Source: Hyphomicrobiales bacterium
GTDB lineage: Bacteria; Pseudomonadota; Alphaproteobacteria; Rhizobiales; Beijerinckiaceae
Assembly (NCBI GenBank): GCA_947454055.1
Contig: CANGIS010000022.1
Location: 1 to 43,938, forward strand
Direction: 5' to 3'
Length of the DNA: 43,938 nt
Part shown: in pieces, positions 9,707 to 20,042 of the stretch
Position numbering within the stretch: position 1 is the stretch's first letter
Layout: each line of letters starts with the position of its first letter
Made by a program: the position numbers and the translations under genes
The notes under the pieces: generated by a model
The model's input: only the letters and a program-made list of their open reading frames with translations
What the model was told of the DNA's origin: nothing
The model's database searches: none

Positions 9707-10444
9707 TCATGGGCTTTCGGGGTCGAGCGCATCATCCGTTGCGTTCGAGCGTTCCTCAGCGAGCAGAACAAACAAATCCTCGTCCAGCGGATCCTCATCG
9801 GCGCGAAGTCCGGGGGCATCGGAAGGCTCCGGCATATCGAAATCAGCGGGCAATCGACCATCGAAAAAGCCGGCGCCTTTGAGCTCCGATAATCCCGGCA
9901 ATTCACCGATGGCCTGCAGTCCGAACTGATCGAGAAAGGCCTCTGTCGTGCCATAGGTCACGGGCCGGCCGGGCGAACGCCTGCGCCCGCGTAGTTTGAT
10001 CCAGTTCGATTCCATCAGGACATCGAGTGTGCCCTTGCTGGTCGCCACGCCGCGAATGTCCTCGATTTCGGCGCGGGTCACTGGCTGGTGATAGGCAATG
10101 ATAGCCAAGGTCTCCAGCGCCGCGCGCGACAGGCGACGGGGCTCTTCGCGCTCACGCACCAGAAGATGACCTAAATCTTCGGCAGTGCGGAACGCCCATT
10201 TACCCGCCGTCCGGACGAGATTGACGCCGCGGGGCGCATAATCGGCCGAAAGCTCCGCCAACAGATCGTCCAACGCCGCGTCAGGCCCCAGATGAAAGGC
10301 AAATTCCGCCTCCGCCAGTGGCGCAGCCGAGGCGAAAAGCAACGCCTCCACAATTCTTTTGTCCCGCAAATAGCGTGCATCCCGATGGATAAGGCGCTTT
10401 TCGTCCGACGTCTCTGATGAATTGGTCATGGGATCGGGCATCAT
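9707..10444 (-). CDS. scpB: Segregation and condensation protein ScpB
   Basis: ScpB is the winged-helix (kite) subunit that dimerises on ScpA in the Smc condensin complex. The 245 residues contain the ScpB core with LSRAALETLAIIAYHQPVTR and the following IRGV...LDVLMESNWI, standard family landmarks. An acidic Asp/Glu-rich C-terminal extension of about 50 residues follows. The ATG overlaps the scpA stop by four bases, so ScpA and ScpB are made in step. No smc gene is in this window. Confidence 0.96.
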   Translation of the reverse strand: MMPDPMTNSSETSDEKRLIHRDARYLRDKRIVEALLFASAAPLAEAEFAFHLGPDAALDDLLAELSADYAPRGVNLVRTAGKWAFRTAEDLGHLLVREREEPRRLSRAALETLAIIAYHQPVTRAEIEDIRGVATSKGTLDVLMESNWIKLRGRRRSPGRPVTYGTTEAFLDQFGLQAIGELPGLSELKGAGFFDGRLPADFDMPEPSDAPGLRADEDPLDEDLFVLLAEERSNATDDALDPESP

Positions 10445-11247
10445 GCCGCAGACCTTTCAGGGGCCCGACGGATGGCCCGCATCTCGATGGGAGCAAAGGT
10501 CCGCTCCTGTCTTATCTCGGCCCGCCCTTCTTTGACGAGTTCTAGCGACGCCGAAAGCGATGTCGCCCGCACCGTGCGCCGCATCGAAGGCTCGACGATA
10601 AAGGCGATCAGATAATCATCCAGCACCGACCATTCTCCGGTCATCCCGATCATCCGTTCGAGGGCAGCGCGGGCTGCCTCCAGTGACCACACATGGCGTT
10701 TCCGGAGCGAAATTTTCGCCAACGCCCTCACCTGCCTTTGCTGCGCATAGGCAGAAAGCAAATCATGAATGGAGGCTTCCCATAGCGATACACGTTTCAG
10801 GGCCACCGGCTCTGGGTTACCCCGCGAAAAAATATCCCGCCCAAGTTGCGGACGCTCCTGCAATAGCCGCGAAACCGCGCGGATCGCCTCCAGCCGCCTC
10901 AAACGGTTGGCAAGCGCTGCGGCCAGATCAGCCGCATTCGGCTCTTCCGCAGAGGCGGTGGCGGGAAGCAATAGCCGCGATTTCAGAAAGGTCAGCCAAG
11001 CCGCCATCACCAGATAATCGGCAGCCAATTCAAGCCGCAAGGCCCGCGCCTGCTCGATAAAAGTGAGATATTGCTGGACCAGCGTCAGGATTGATATTTT
11101 GACAAGATCGACCTTTTGCCGGCGTGCCAGTTCGAGCAGCACATCGAGTGGACCGGAGAACCCGTCGAGATCGATCATACAAACCGGATCATCCGCGCTA
11201 CGCGCGTCCTCGAATTCCGGCTCGCCAAAAAATCCCGCGTCAGACAT
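10441..11247 (-). CDS. scpA: Segregation and condensation protein ScpA
   Basis: ScpA is the kleisin that bridges the Smc heads. From ATG 11247 the 268 residues begin MSDAGFFGEPEF. The kleisin N-terminal helix FSGPLDVLLELARRQKVDL and the TFLKSRLLLP stretch are characteristic, and the C-terminal winged-helix end is present. The frame could open earlier at 11304, overlapping nagZ. I prefer 11247 because it has GGGAG upstream and the added residues look unlike the family. It overlaps scpB by four bases. Confidence 0.95.
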   Translation of the reverse strand: MSDAGFFGEPEFEDARSADDPVCMIDLDGFSGPLDVLLELARRQKVDLVKISILTLVQQYLTFIEQARALRLELAADYLVMAAWLTFLKSRLLLPATASAEEPNAADLAAALANRLRRLEAIRAVSRLLQERPQLGRDIFSRGNPEPVALKRVSLWEASIHDLLSAYAQQRQVRALAKISLRKRHVWSLEAARAALERMIGMTGEWSVLDDYLIAFIVEPSMRRTVRATSLSASLELVKEGRAEIRQERTFAPIEMRAIRRAPERSAA

Positions 11248-11287
11248 GGATAAAAAACTCCCGAACAAGGCCGAGAGTCTGGCGACT

Positions 11288-12307
11288 TCAGGCCTGAAGA
11301 GCAAGCACGCGATCTACAATTTTGGCGGCTTCCACAGGATCCATTGGCATCGGAGGCGTTTCTAGCCGTGCCAGCGCAGCCTTGGCCCGTTCCAGACTGC
11401 GTCCGGCCAGCTCGGGCGTGGCACTGGCAATTGCGCGGGCCTCGTCCATTAACCCGTTGCAATGGAGAGCAATATCGCATCCGGCCGAGAAAAGCGCGTT
11501 TGCCCGTTGGCCATAATCGCCCGATAACGCCTTCATCGACAGATCGTCGCTCAGCAACAGGCCATCAAATCCGATCCAGCCCCGGATAATATCCGAAATC
11601 ACGGCTTTGGACGTCGTTGCCGGATGATCGGGATCAATGGCATCGAACACAATGTGACCCGTCATCGCGATCGGAAAATGATTTAACGTCTGGAACGGTA
11701 AAAAATCGGTTCGTTCAAGCGTCCCCCGATCCTCTTTGACCACAGGAAGCGCGTAATGGCTGTCCACCATTGCCCGACCATGGCCGGGAATATGTTTGAT
11801 AATTGGCAGCACGCCACCTTCAAGCATCCCCTCAGCGGCGCCGCGCGCGATCGTCGAAACGAGGTGCGGATCATGCGAATAGGCGCGATCGCCGATTGCA
11901 AAATCCGCTCCTTCGACAGGACAGTCGAGCACGGGCATACAATCGACACTGATGCCGCAGGCCCGCAAATCTTGCGCGATCAGCCGTGACCCTAGCCGAG
12001 CCCACTCGGCCGCTAGGCTAACATCTCCCTTAGCAGCCTCCAAATAACGCGCAGCGGCAGGATAGCGCCGCCAAAGTGGCGGCCCCATGCGCTGAACCCT
12101 GCCGCCTTCCTGATCGATCAGCACCGGAGCGTCGGGGCGCCCGACAAGCGAACGAAAACGGTCGCACAAGGCGCGGATCTGATCGGCATCAACGATATTG
12201 CGCCGGAAAAGAATCAGGCCCCATGGTTGAACAGAGGAGAAAAAGAGTTCCTCCTCGGCTGTCAGGCTTGCGCCGCCACAGCCAAGGATGAGTGCTTTGC
12301 AACGCAT
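11288..12307 (-). CDS. nagZ: Beta-N-acetylhexosaminidase NagZ
   Basis: NagZ is a cytoplasmic family-3 glycosidase that removes GlcNAc from anhydro-muropeptides during wall recycling. The 339 residues have the GH3 barrel with the Asp-containing IDQEGGRVQR, the loop motif KHIPGHGRAMVDSH that supplies the His/Asp acid-base pair, and the nucleophile Asp in LLSDDLSMKA. There is no signal peptide, which fits a cytoplasmic enzyme. Its product pathway links to the NlpD-like and SPOR proteins in the same cluster. It starts 27 bases after the SPOR gene ends. Confidence 0.96.
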   Translation of the reverse strand: MRCKALILGCGGASLTAEEELFFSSVQPWGLILFRRNIVDADQIRALCDRFRSLVGRPDAPVLIDQEGGRVQRMGPPLWRRYPAAARYLEAAKGDVSLAAEWARLGSRLIAQDLRACGISVDCMPVLDCPVEGADFAIGDRAYSHDPHLVSTIARGAAEGMLEGGVLPIIKHIPGHGRAMVDSHYALPVVKEDRGTLERTDFLPFQTLNHFPIAMTGHIVFDAIDPDHPATTSKAVISDIIRGWIGFDGLLLSDDLSMKALSGDYGQRANALFSAGCDIALHCNGLMDEARAIASATPELAGRSLERAKAALARLETPPMPMDPVEAAKIVDRVLALQA

Positions 12308-12334
12308 CGAACCTAACCTATCGACCGATCCATG

Positions 12335-13690
12335 TCAGTTTTTGGCAATGAAGCATTTCGTGCCTGCAGCCGTCGACGTTGCGCAGGTTGCTGCAGCTTC
12401 ATCGCGGGAATAGCCCAGAGCGCGAACCCGGTAAACCGTTTTGCCATTGCTGTCGCCTTTAACAACCGTCAAAGGATGCCCAGCCAGGAGCTCGGCCAGC
12501 GGAGCTTTCAACTTAGCCAGCAGCGAATTGGCTTCTGCCTCGGAGGGCGAAGCGCCAAATTGAACACCATAATCGCCCGATGGCGATGCGGACGGCTGCG
12601 GCATAATCGCCTCGACATCGGTATCAGGTTCGGACGACGTCGCAGCGGCAACCAAAGCATCCAACGGATCGGCTGTTGCCGGCACAACGCCCAACTTGCC
12701 GCCGACATCAGCTGGCCGCGGAACCGGCAAAGGAACAGGCAATCCCCCGATCAATGGCGCTTCAGCCGGCGCCGGCGGGAGTGCTGGCATAGGATCGGGC
12801 GTCGGCGCGGCCACAACCGGCTTGGCCGGAACGACAGGCGCTGCAGGAGCCGCCACCGGAGCGACCGGCGCTTGGGGCTCTTGCGTCATGGCGGCAGCTG
12901 GCGGCGTTGCCACCACGGGGGCAGCATTGCTGTTTTGCTGTGTGGTCGGAGCAGGTTGCTCGCCGATCAAGGTGCCATCCGGCCTGACCGTTACGGTACG
13001 AACCGCCTTCGGCTCTCCCATTCCCGGTATCAGCGGCGCAACCTTCGAGCCCGCGCCTTTCACAACAGCGTTGACATCCACAGGCGCTTCCGCCGCCGCC
13101 CGCGTGGAGGTTGGCGGAACCGTATCGCTGTTCTTTTTGCCAAATAATTCTGAACCCGATTGGGCTGCCTCGTCCGGATTGACAGCCTCCGGAACGATTT
13201 TTACGGGATTTGGATCGGCCTTGATCACCGGAACGGCCTTTTGATCGGGGGCTACCGAGACATTGAGCGACAGTTTGCCCGAGTAAAAAAAATACCCGAA
13301 GGTCAGCATCAACATCGCCACAATGCAAGAAAACAGAGTGCGGAAAATGACTGACCCCTTCTGACGGTTCCGATCAATTACCGGAAACCGGTCATCATAG
13401 TGAATTTGAACAGGCGGAGATGGTGCGTAGCCCGCAGGCTGGCTCAAAAATGCCGGAGGCGGCCCTGGCTGGAAACCGCTCTCGCTCATCGAAGGCTTTG
13501 GTTGACTGGCAGGCTCGCGTGTCCGGCCAAAATCACGCCTCAGGGCTTCAATATCCGGAATGGACAGTGGCTTTTCGTCCAATGGCGTTGGCGCGCCGGT
13601 GGCATTGACATGCGCCCGCGAGGCGACGCGTAATTGCCTCTCCAATTCCTCTAGATTTACGCCGGGCCGGTTTTGATAATCATCGGACAT
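12335..13690 (-). CDS. SPOR-domain inner-membrane protein
   Basis: SPOR domains bind glycan strands stripped of stem peptides and so mark the division septum. The 451 residues have a cytoplasmic N-terminal region and one membrane segment at about 115-136. A long Ala/Pro/Val-rich periplasmic linker runs to about 365, and a SPOR domain at about 370-449 begins GDYGVQFGASPSEAEA and includes YRVRALGYSRDEA. The layout resembles FtsN and other septal SPOR proteins, but nothing here shows it is FtsN. It lies between argS and nagZ, its usual alphaproteobacterial place. Confidence 0.93.
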   Translation of the reverse strand: MSDDYQNRPGVNLEELERQLRVASRAHVNATGAPTPLDEKPLSIPDIEALRRDFGRTREPASQPKPSMSESGFQPGPPPAFLSQPAGYAPSPPVQIHYDDRFPVIDRNRQKGSVIFRTLFSCIVAMLMLTFGYFFYSGKLSLNVSVAPDQKAVPVIKADPNPVKIVPEAVNPDEAAQSGSELFGKKNSDTVPPTSTRAAAEAPVDVNAVVKGAGSKVAPLIPGMGEPKAVRTVTVRPDGTLIGEQPAPTTQQNSNAAPVVATPPAAAMTQEPQAPVAPVAAPAAPVVPAKPVVAAPTPDPMPALPPAPAEAPLIGGLPVPLPVPRPADVGGKLGVVPATADPLDALVAAATSSEPDTDVEAIMPQPSASPSGDYGVQFGASPSEAEANSLLAKLKAPLAELLAGHPLTVVKGDSNGKTVYRVRALGYSRDEAAATCATSTAAGTKCFIAKN

Positions 13691-13750
13691 GCGAACAAAC
13701 CTGTTGAGCGGCCAGTGAAAAACACACTTCCAGCCGGATACGGAACCCGA

Positions 13751-15508
13751 TTAGCGCATTTCATTCGGAGCCGAAACGCCAAGAACCGACAACCCCGAGG
13801 CAATCACGCTTCGAACCGACTCAACAAGCGACAACCGAGCCATGGATATCTTCTTATCATTATCGATAATAAAACGTAAATGCGGTCCATCTTTGCCCCG
13901 ATTCCAAAGCGAATGGAAATCGCTCGCCAAATCGTGAACATAAAAGGCCAAACGGTGCGGTTCATGGGCCAATGCCGCCGCCTCGACAATCCTCGGGAAC
14001 TGGGCAAGCCGATGGATCACGGCCAGCTCCGCACCATCGGTCAAACCGGAACGGTCACATCCGAGAAACGCATCATATCCGACCTCCGAAAGCAAAGGCT
14101 CGGCCTGCCGCAGCACCGAAGCGCAACGGGCATGCGCGTATTGGACATAAAAGACCGCATTATCTTTGGATTGCTCGATGACTTTACTCAGATCGAAATC
14201 AAGCGTCGCATCGTTTTTCCGAAACAGCATCATGAAGCGAACGGCATCGCGTCCGACCTCGTCCACAACTTCGCGTAGCGTCACGAAATCACCCGAGCGC
14301 TTGCTCATCCGCACCTGTTCGCCGTTTCGCAACAAACGGACAAGCTGGCAGATCTTAACGTCGAGCTCGCCCTTTCCGTCGGTCACCGCCTTAACCGCAG
14401 CGCTCATCCGCTTGATGTAGCCGCCATGATCGGCGCCCCAGACATCGATCATGAGCGGAAAGCCGCGTTCGAATTTTGACAGATGATAGGCAATATCGGC
14501 GGCAAAATAGGTATAGGACCCGTCCGATTTCAAGAGCGGACGATCCACATCATCGCCGAAATCCGAGGCGCGGAAGAGCGTTTGCTCGCGATCCTCCCAA
14601 TCCTCAACCGGCGCGCCTTTGGGCGGCTGGAGCCGGCCCTGATAGATCAGATTGCGCGCGGTCAAATCGTCGAGCATTTTCCGGATGACATCGACCGGGC
14701 CGTCCTGCGAAAGGCTCCGCTCGGAAAAGAAAACGTCGTGCCGGATATCCAGCGCCGCCAGATCCTCGCGGATCATCTCCATCATCATGGCAATCGCAGC
14801 CGCACGCGCAACCGGTAGCCAGTCCTTTTCCGGCAGTTGCAGCAAAGTGGGGCCATGGTCTTTGGCAAGCGCCTCGCCCACGGGAACCAGATAATCGCCC
14901 GGATACAGGCCTTCCGGAATAGCACCAATATCCTCGCCTAGCGCTTCCCGATAGCGCAAGAATGCCGAGCGTCCCAACACATCGACCTGCGCACCGGCAT
15001 CGTTGATGTAATATTCGCGCGTCACATCAAATCCCGCAAAACCAAGCAGGCTTGCCAAGGCATCGCCGAACACCGCGCCGCGGCCATGGCCCACATGCAT
15101 CGGCCCCGTCGGATTGGCCGAGACAAACTCGACATTGACCTTGTTCTTGCCGCCAACGGCGCTGCGGCCGAAATCGCCGCGCTGCTCGAGCACCGCGCTC
15201 ACCACCTGATGCAGCACCGAGGCATGGAGCTTGATATTGATAAAGCCGGGGCCGGCAATTTCAACGCCTGCAACGCCTTCGAACGCTCCCAACGGTCCGA
15301 TCAGTTTTTCAGCCAGAAGCCGCGGCGGCATACCCGCCTCTTTCGCGAGAACCAGCGCCACATTGGTGGCGAGATCGCCATGCGACATATCGCGCGGCGG
15401 CTCGACCACGATCTTCGACGTCTCAAGTCCCGCTGGCAGCTCGCCCTTCGCGCCCAATTCGGCCACGAGAGACGCAATACGCCGCTGGTAAATATCAAAC
15501 AGGTTCAT
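13751..15508 (-). CDS. argS: Arginine--tRNA ligase
   Basis: This class I synthetase charges tRNA-Arg. The 585 residues carry an N-terminal Add1-like domain, the HIGH-equivalent in [15 protein letters not shown] and the KMSKS-equivalent in [12 protein letters not shown]. The C-terminal anticodon-binding helical domain includes [14 protein letters not shown]. Length is normal. ATG at 15508 is supported by the conserved N-terminal start. It follows dgt by 56 bases and precedes the SPOR gene. Confidence 0.98.
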   Translation of the reverse strand: MNLFDIYQRRIASLVAELGAKGELPAGLETSKIVVEPPRDMSHGDLATNVALVLAKEAGMPPRLLAEKLIGPLGAFEGVAGVEIAGPGFINIKLHASVLHQVVSAVLEQRGDFGRSAVGGKNKVNVEFVSANPTGPMHVGHGRGAVFGDALASLLGFAGFDVTREYYINDAGAQVDVLGRSAFLRYREALGEDIGAIPEGLYPGDYLVPVGEALAKDHGPTLLQLPEKDWLPVARAAAIAMMMEMIREDLAALDIRHDVFFSERSLSQDGPVDVIRKMLDDLTARNLIYQGRLQPPKGAPVEDWEDREQTLFRASDFGDDVDRPLLKSDGSYTYFAADIAYHLSKFERGFPLMIDVWGADHGGYIKRMSAAVKAVTDGKGELDVKICQLVRLLRNGEQVRMSKRSGDFVTLREVVDEVGRDAVRFMMLFRKNDATLDFDLSKVIEQSKDNAVFYVQYAHARCASVLRQAEPLLSEVGYDAFLGCDRSGLTDGAELAVIHRLAQFPRIVEAAALAHEPHRLAFYVHDLASDFHSLWNRGKDGPHLRFIIDNDKKISMARLSLVESVRSVIASGLSVLGVSAPNEMR

Positions 15509-15564
15509 CGCGGGACTCGTTTCATCCGGTAAAAGAAAGTTGGAGAAGTTTGGAGGATCGGCGG

Positions 15565-16815
15565 CTATCGCAAATCGGGGGTAACGTCAAACAGCCGCTT
15601 ATGCTCCTGCAGGGCAAACCGGTCCGTCATCCCCGCGATATAGTCCGCAATGTGGTGCGCGCACGCTCCCTCATCGGCGCCTTCGAGGCGAAGGCGCCAG
15701 TCCTCCGGCAACCGGTGATGATCCGAGGTAAAGGCAGAATAAAGGTCACGCAACACAAGGTCGGCCTGCTTTCGTACCCCCATCACCGTCGGGTCGCGAT
15801 ACATCCGTGCAAACAGGAAGCGTTTGATTTCGCGATCAGCTTGCGCAAGGGTATCGTCAAAGGCAATCACGGGGGCATCGGCTGCTCTGATAGTGGCCAC
15901 ATCCAACCCTTTAAAACGGGCCAGACGACGCCCGCTTTCACGGATCACCCCCTCGACAAAGCGCGTAATCAGTCGCCTGCCCAATTCGTGAATGGCCCGA
16001 CTTTCCTCCAACTGCGGCCATTTGGCGGCGATTTCTCCTACAATATCAGCGAGAAACGGCACCTCGGTGACATCGGCGAGCCGGAACAAGCCGGCCCTTA
16101 ACCCGTCATCAAGGTCATGGGTGTTGTAGGCAATATCATCGGCCAAGGCAGCAACCTGCGCTTCAGGTCCGGCAAAAGACGCCAATTCCAAATGAACAAG
16201 CGCATCTTCGCGGCTGATATCATGGGGCAGACCGCGCTTTTGATACCGCGCCAAGGGTTGCCCCGCCCGATCCACCAGAGGCCCGTTGTGTTTGACGAGG
16301 CCCTCCAGCGTTTCCCACGTCAGATTGAGACCATCGAAATCCGGGTAACGTCGCTCAAGGGTCGTTACAATCCTAAGCGCCTGCGCATTGTGATCAAATC
16401 CGCCAAAGCGGGCAAGGCAGTCGTCCAGCACATCCTCGCCGGTATGGCCGAACGGCGTATGGCCTAAGTCATGCGACAAAGCCAGCGCTTCGGCGAGATC
16501 CTCGTCCAGCCCCAAAGCGCGCGCAATCGATCGGGCGATTTGCGCCACTTCGATCGTATGGGTCAGCCGGGTGCGAAAATGATCCCCCTCATGAAAGACA
16601 AACACTTGCGTCTTGTGCTTCAAGCGCCGGAATGCGGTGGAATGAATAATCCGGTCGCGGTCGCGCTGGAACTCACTGCGGGTGGGCGAATTAGCTTCCG
16701 TAAATAGACGCCCGCGGGATGCAGCAGGATCGGACGCATAGGAGGCACGCCATCGGTCAAATCTGCGATCCATGCCTGCCTCCGCTTCTATTCCTGAGGG
16801 ACCTGTTGAATTCAT
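15565..16815 (-). CDS. dgt: Deoxyguanosinetriphosphate triphosphohydrolase-like protein (HD domain)
   Basis: This family hydrolyses dNTPs to nucleosides and tripolyphosphate; this shorter type acts broadly in the bacteria studied. The 416 residues contain [20 protein letters not shown], then the HD metal site in [10 protein letters not shown] and [13 protein letters not shown] later conserved Asp sits in [16 protein letters not shown]. It may start at ATG 16815 or at a second ATG 14 codons in (16773), which cannot be decided from the ribosome-binding signals. It is divergent from erpA, a common alphaproteobacterial arrangement. Confidence 0.93.
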   Translation of the reverse strand: MNSTGPSGIEAEAGMDRRFDRWRASYASDPAASRGRLFTEANSPTRSEFQRDRDRIIHSTAFRRLKHKTQVFVFHEGDHFRTRLTHTIEVAQIARSIARALGLDEDLAEALALSHDLGHTPFGHTGEDVLDDCLARFGGFDHNAQALRIVTTLERRYPDFDGLNLTWETLEGLVKHNGPLVDRAGQPLARYQKRGLPHDISREDALVHLELASFAGPEAQVAALADDIAYNTHDLDDGLRAGLFRLADVTEVPFLADIVGEIAAKWPQLEESRAIHELGRRLITRFVEGVIRESGRRLARFKGLDVATIRAADAPVIAFDDTLAQADREIKRFLFARMYRDPTVMGVRKQADLVLRDLYSAFTSDHHRLPEDWRLRLEGADEGACAHHIADYIAGMTDRFALQEHKRLFDVTPDLR

Positions 16816-16878
16816 GGCGTGACATTCCTACTTCTAAGGGACTAAATCCAGTCTTCGCTTTACGAAAAGTCATCTTTC

Positions 16879-17229
16879 ATGTCCGAATCATCGATCTCAA
16901 CGACCCCATTTTCCGTCACCGAGCGTGCGGCCCGGCGGATCTCGTCCATTTTGACCGGCGAAACACAAGGCTCCATGCTTCGAGTCAGCGTGAGCGGTGG
17001 GGGATGTTCCGGCTTTCAATACGGTTTCACCATCGATCAGACGCGCAGCGACGACGATCTGACCATTGAAAAGGACGGCGTTGTCGTCCTCGTTGATTCT
17101 GTCTCCTTGCCGTTTGTCGAGGGATCGACGCTCGATTTTGTCGATGATTTGATGGGTCAGAGCTTTCGCGTGACCAATCCGAATGCGACAGCCGCGTGCG
17201 GCTGCGGCACCAGTTTTTCAATTGGCTAA
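16879..17229 (+). CDS. erpA: Iron-sulfur cluster insertion protein ErpA/IscA family
   Basis: A-type carriers deliver Fe-S clusters to target proteins. The 116 residues have the three conserved cysteines: Cys43 in GGGCSGFQYGF, and Cys107 and Cys109 in AACGCGTSFS. Spacing and length fit the family. The acidic, Asp-rich middle matches ErpA-like members, and the neighbourhood (divergent from dgt) is that of alphaproteobacterial erpA. IscA itself cannot be excluded by sequence alone. No isc or suf operon is in view. Confidence 0.92.
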   Translation: MSESSISTTPFSVTERAARRISSILTGETQGSMLRVSVSGGGCSGFQYGFTIDQTRSDDDLTIEKDGVVVLVDSVSLPFVEGSTLDFVDDLMGQSFRVTNPNATAACGCGTSFSIG

Positions 17230-17329
17230 AGAATCGACGCGTTTTAAGACTTTTTTACTTGTCGGACGGGTAAAATTGATCCAATCGAAGTCGGTATGAT
17301 TTTTTTGCAGACTGGATCAGTAGGACGCC

Positions 17330-18223
17330 ATGGACGCGCTTTTTATCGGGCAAACCTATATCGATGTAACCTTCCTGACCGATCATATCCCTTCGGGCGA
17401 TGACAAGACCGTCGCTCAGGATTATGCGGTGTCCTTCGGTGGCAATGCAGTTACGGCCGCCTTTTGCTGCGCCAAACTGGGCGTGGTTCCGGATCTTCTG
17501 ACCTCGCTCGCCGATGATTGGCTGGGCCGTATGTTTCTGGACATGGCGGCGAAATACGCCATACCCGTGCATGGCCGGAAGGTAAAGGAAAGTTCGCTAT
17601 CCTTCGTCATCCCAAACAATGGCAAGCGCGCGATCATCCGCTGCCGCGACGATGATTATCTGCATCCCTTCCCTACCCTGCGGTTGGATGGCTGTCGGGC
17701 ACTTCATCTCGATGGTCATATGGGGGATGCCGCCATCCATTACGCCAAGACCTGCCGCGATATGGGCGCGCTTGTATCGCTCGATGGCGGCGGCTTGCGT
17801 TCCAACACGCATGAGTTGCTCGAACATATCGATGTCGCCATCTGCGGCGAACGTTTGGCCGAGCAGATGAATCTCGACGACAAGGGATTGCTGGAACTTC
17901 TCAAAGCCAAAGGCGTCAAGATTGGCGGCGTTACCCGTGGCGAGCGCGGCATGCTCTGGTATGACGAGAGCGGCACGGTTCGCGTTCAACCGCCTCTCCT
18001 GGTACCGTCATCGGCCATTATTGACACCAATGGCGCGGGCGACGTGTTTCATGGGGCCTATATGTATTCCTATCTCGCCCGTCCGGCGCTGCCATGGGAA
18101 AAGCATTTTGAATTTGCCCGGGCCGCCTCGACCCATAAGATTCAAAAGCTCGGCAATGAAAACGGGTTGCCATCGATGAACGATATTACTGCCGTTATGC
18201 AAACGTTCCGTCCGGCGGCCTGA
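17330..18223 (+). CDS. PfkB-family carbohydrate kinase
   Basis: Members phosphorylate sugars or nucleosides with ATP. The 297 residues start with MDALFIGQTYIDV, then a GGNAVTAAF motif that contacts substrate. Near the C-terminus is the signature DTNGAGDVFHGA, with the catalytic Asp at its centre. Substrate cannot be named. GTAGGAC upstream of ATG 17330 serves as ribosome-binding site. An AT-rich stretch with TATGAT at 17295-17300 may be a -10, but no -35 at proper spacing is seen. The next gene starts 70 bases later on the same strand, so the two may be co-transcribed. Confidence 0.9.
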   Translation: MDALFIGQTYIDVTFLTDHIPSGDDKTVAQDYAVSFGGNAVTAAFCCAKLGVVPDLLTSLADDWLGRMFLDMAAKYAIPVHGRKVKESSLSFVIPNNGKRAIIRCRDDDYLHPFPTLRLDGCRALHLDGHMGDAAIHYAKTCRDMGALVSLDGGGLRSNTHELLEHIDVAICGERLAEQMNLDDKGLLELLKAKGVKIGGVTRGERGMLWYDESGTVRVQPPLLVPSSAIIDTNGAGDVFHGAYMYSYLARPALPWEKHFEFARAASTHKIQKLGNENGLPSMNDITAVMQTFRPAA

Positions 18224-18293
18224 TCGACCATCGCCGGTGAGCGCTGTTTGTTACGTCGTGCTTTGCCTGTCCATCGTTACGAGGTTTGTCGGC

Positions 18294-20042
18294 ATGATCC
18301 GTATAACAAATTGGCCGGTCAGGTTCGGCCTTCTGTGGCTTCTGGGCTGTGGCGCCGCTTCGATGGCGTCGGCGGCCGAGCCCGCCCGGATCGATAGCCT
18401 CACCTTCCGTTCGGGGTTTGTCGAATTTCGGGCCGAAGGGGTCGAGTTCGAGGGACTTAACCTGTCCCCCGATGCCCTCGAAATATTGTTGCACGGTAAA
18501 GATAATTCAGCTCAGGCCAAAGCGCTCGCCACGCTCGACGCTACCACCATCCGCATCGCCCGGTTGCGGGAAACCCAGACAGTGGGCGGGCAATCCTCAA
18601 CCACGATTTTTTCCAATGTCGGCTTGACCGATATTAAAGCTGGCATTGTCCGCAAGCTTCACGCGGACCAGATCAATTTCGCAACCCTTGGTGCGCTGGA
18701 TGATACCAGCACCGGTTTGGCAGGCCCGTTAACGGTCGAAGACGTCGATCTGGCGCTGCTCCTGGGGCTAGGCTCGCAGGTTGGCGACGGTAAACCGCAT
18801 GATTTCAAGCTGGCCTATCATCTGGCGCAAATCGAAACGCTTGCCATTCAAAGCACCAAAGGTCCGACCGTCGCCATTGACCGGATCGAGATCCGCGATG
18901 AGCGGTTGAGGGAAACGAACGACGGTTTTGCCGCCATCACCGAGCGGTTCGTCAAACATCAATCCGATCCCAATCCACCCGGCGATGCCGAGCTGGGCGC
19001 CATGGCGCGGGATGTGCTCGATCTGTTCTCGGCCGTCTCGACGGGCTCGATTGAAATAACCGGCCTGGCGCTGCGGGAAACCGCCCAGCCCACCAATTTT
19101 GCGGCGATCAAACGCTTTGCCTACCATGGCGGCCTTGAAGGCCCGTCTTCCTATCAAATCGAGGGGATCGAGGTCGCGATCGACGATTTTCGGATGAAAA
19201 TTGGCAGTCTGGCACAAAGCGACATCAAATTGGGTACGGTGCTCGACGGCCTGAAAAAAGCGCTCGCGAAGCCGAACGTGAAGCCGGCCGATATCGATCC
19301 GGCCCTTTTTGTCCCTATGATTGGCCGTATCGAACTGAACACGATGGCAATGGATGCCGATCTTGACGGGATGAAACATTCGGGCGTCCGCTCGTTCCTG
19401 TTCGCTGTCGAGACAGGCGCGGATGCTTCGCCAACCAGCGTTGAACTCAGTTTTGATGGGTTGACCGGCCCGTTGCCAGCCACAAGTACCGAACCTGCCA
19501 TCCAGTCGCTAATGGGCTTGGGCTACCGCTACATCAATGCTTCGGGAACCATCAAGCTGGCGATCGACGCCAAAGCTCAGGATCTGACCCTTAACTCCAC
19601 CCTGTCCGCCGAAAACATGGCCGCACTGAACCTTTCGGGCACCATCGGCAATGTCTCGGCCTCGGCCCTTGCCGCTCATCCCGATACGGCGCCTCTGATG
19701 TTGCTCAGCGCCAGCTTGAAATCGCTTTCTTTTGCGGTTGAAAATCATGGTATCGCCGAGCGTCTGATTGACCAGCAAGCGATACGGACAAAACGATCAC
19801 CGGCTGAAATCCGCGCTTCCTATGCCTCGGCTGCCGCTGCCAGCTTGCAAATCTATCTTGGCATGTCGCCGACGGCAAAAAATCTGACTCAATCGATCGT
19901 CAATTTCATCGGCAAGCCGGATCATTTGCAGATCGCGGCACAAGCCAAAAATCCCGCTGGCGTGACGATTTCGGACACCGCAACGGGTTCCGGTCCGGCT
20001 TCGATCCTTGATCTGTTCGAGCTTCAAATCGACCAGAAATAA
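18294..20042 (+). CDS. Exported protein of unknown function
   Basis: I do not recognise this 582-residue protein. From ATG 18294 it begins MIRITNWPVRFGLLWLLG and has a signal peptide probably cut after ASMASAA, so it should be periplasmic or outer-membrane facing. The rest alternates short hydrophobic beta-like stretches with polar turns (for example IETLAIQS, GSIEITGLAL, GRIELNTMAM, NLSGTIGNVS). This resembles the repeated beta-strand pattern of large lipid-transfer or AsmA-like proteins without a motif I can name. A GTG at 18237 would add 19 residues before the signal peptide and is less likely, since GAGG lies upstream of the ATG. It follows a PfkB kinase and runs into maeB with a 6-base gap. 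Confidence 0.8.
   Translation: MIRITNWPVRFGLLWLLGCGAASMASAAEPARIDSLTFRSGFVEFRAEGVEFEGLNLSPDALEILLHGKDNSAQAKALATLDATTIRIARLRETQTVGGQSSTTIFSNVGLTDIKAGIVRKLHADQINFATLGALDDTSTGLAGPLTVEDVDLALLLGLGSQVGDGKPHDFKLAYHLAQIETLAIQSTKGPTVAIDRIEIRDERLRETNDGFAAITERFVKHQSDPNPPGDAELGAMARDVLDLFSAVSTGSIEITGLALRETAQPTNFAAIKRFAYHGGLEGPSSYQIEGIEVAIDDFRMKIGSLAQSDIKLGTVLDGLKKALAKPNVKPADIDPALFVPMIGRIELNTMAMDADLDGMKHSGVRSFLFAVETGADASPTSVELSFDGLTGPLPATSTEPAIQSLMGLGYRYINASGTIKLAIDAKAQDLTLNSTLSAENMAALNLSGTIGNVSASALAAHPDTAPLMLLSASLKSLSFAVENHGIAERLIDQQAIRTKRSPAEIRASYASAAAASLQIYLGMSPTAKNLTQSIVNFIGKPDHLQIAAQAKNPAGVTISDTATGSGPASILDLFELQIDQK

Noticed and set aside
12332-13147. 271-codon plus-strand frame opposite the SPOR protein
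   Set aside because: The Arg/Asn/Gly-rich translation mirrors the Ala/Pro-rich linker on the other strand and shows no protein-like pattern.
17230-17329. Terminator after erpA from the T runs at 17251-17256 and 17300-17306
   Set aside because: No stable hairpin precedes either T run.
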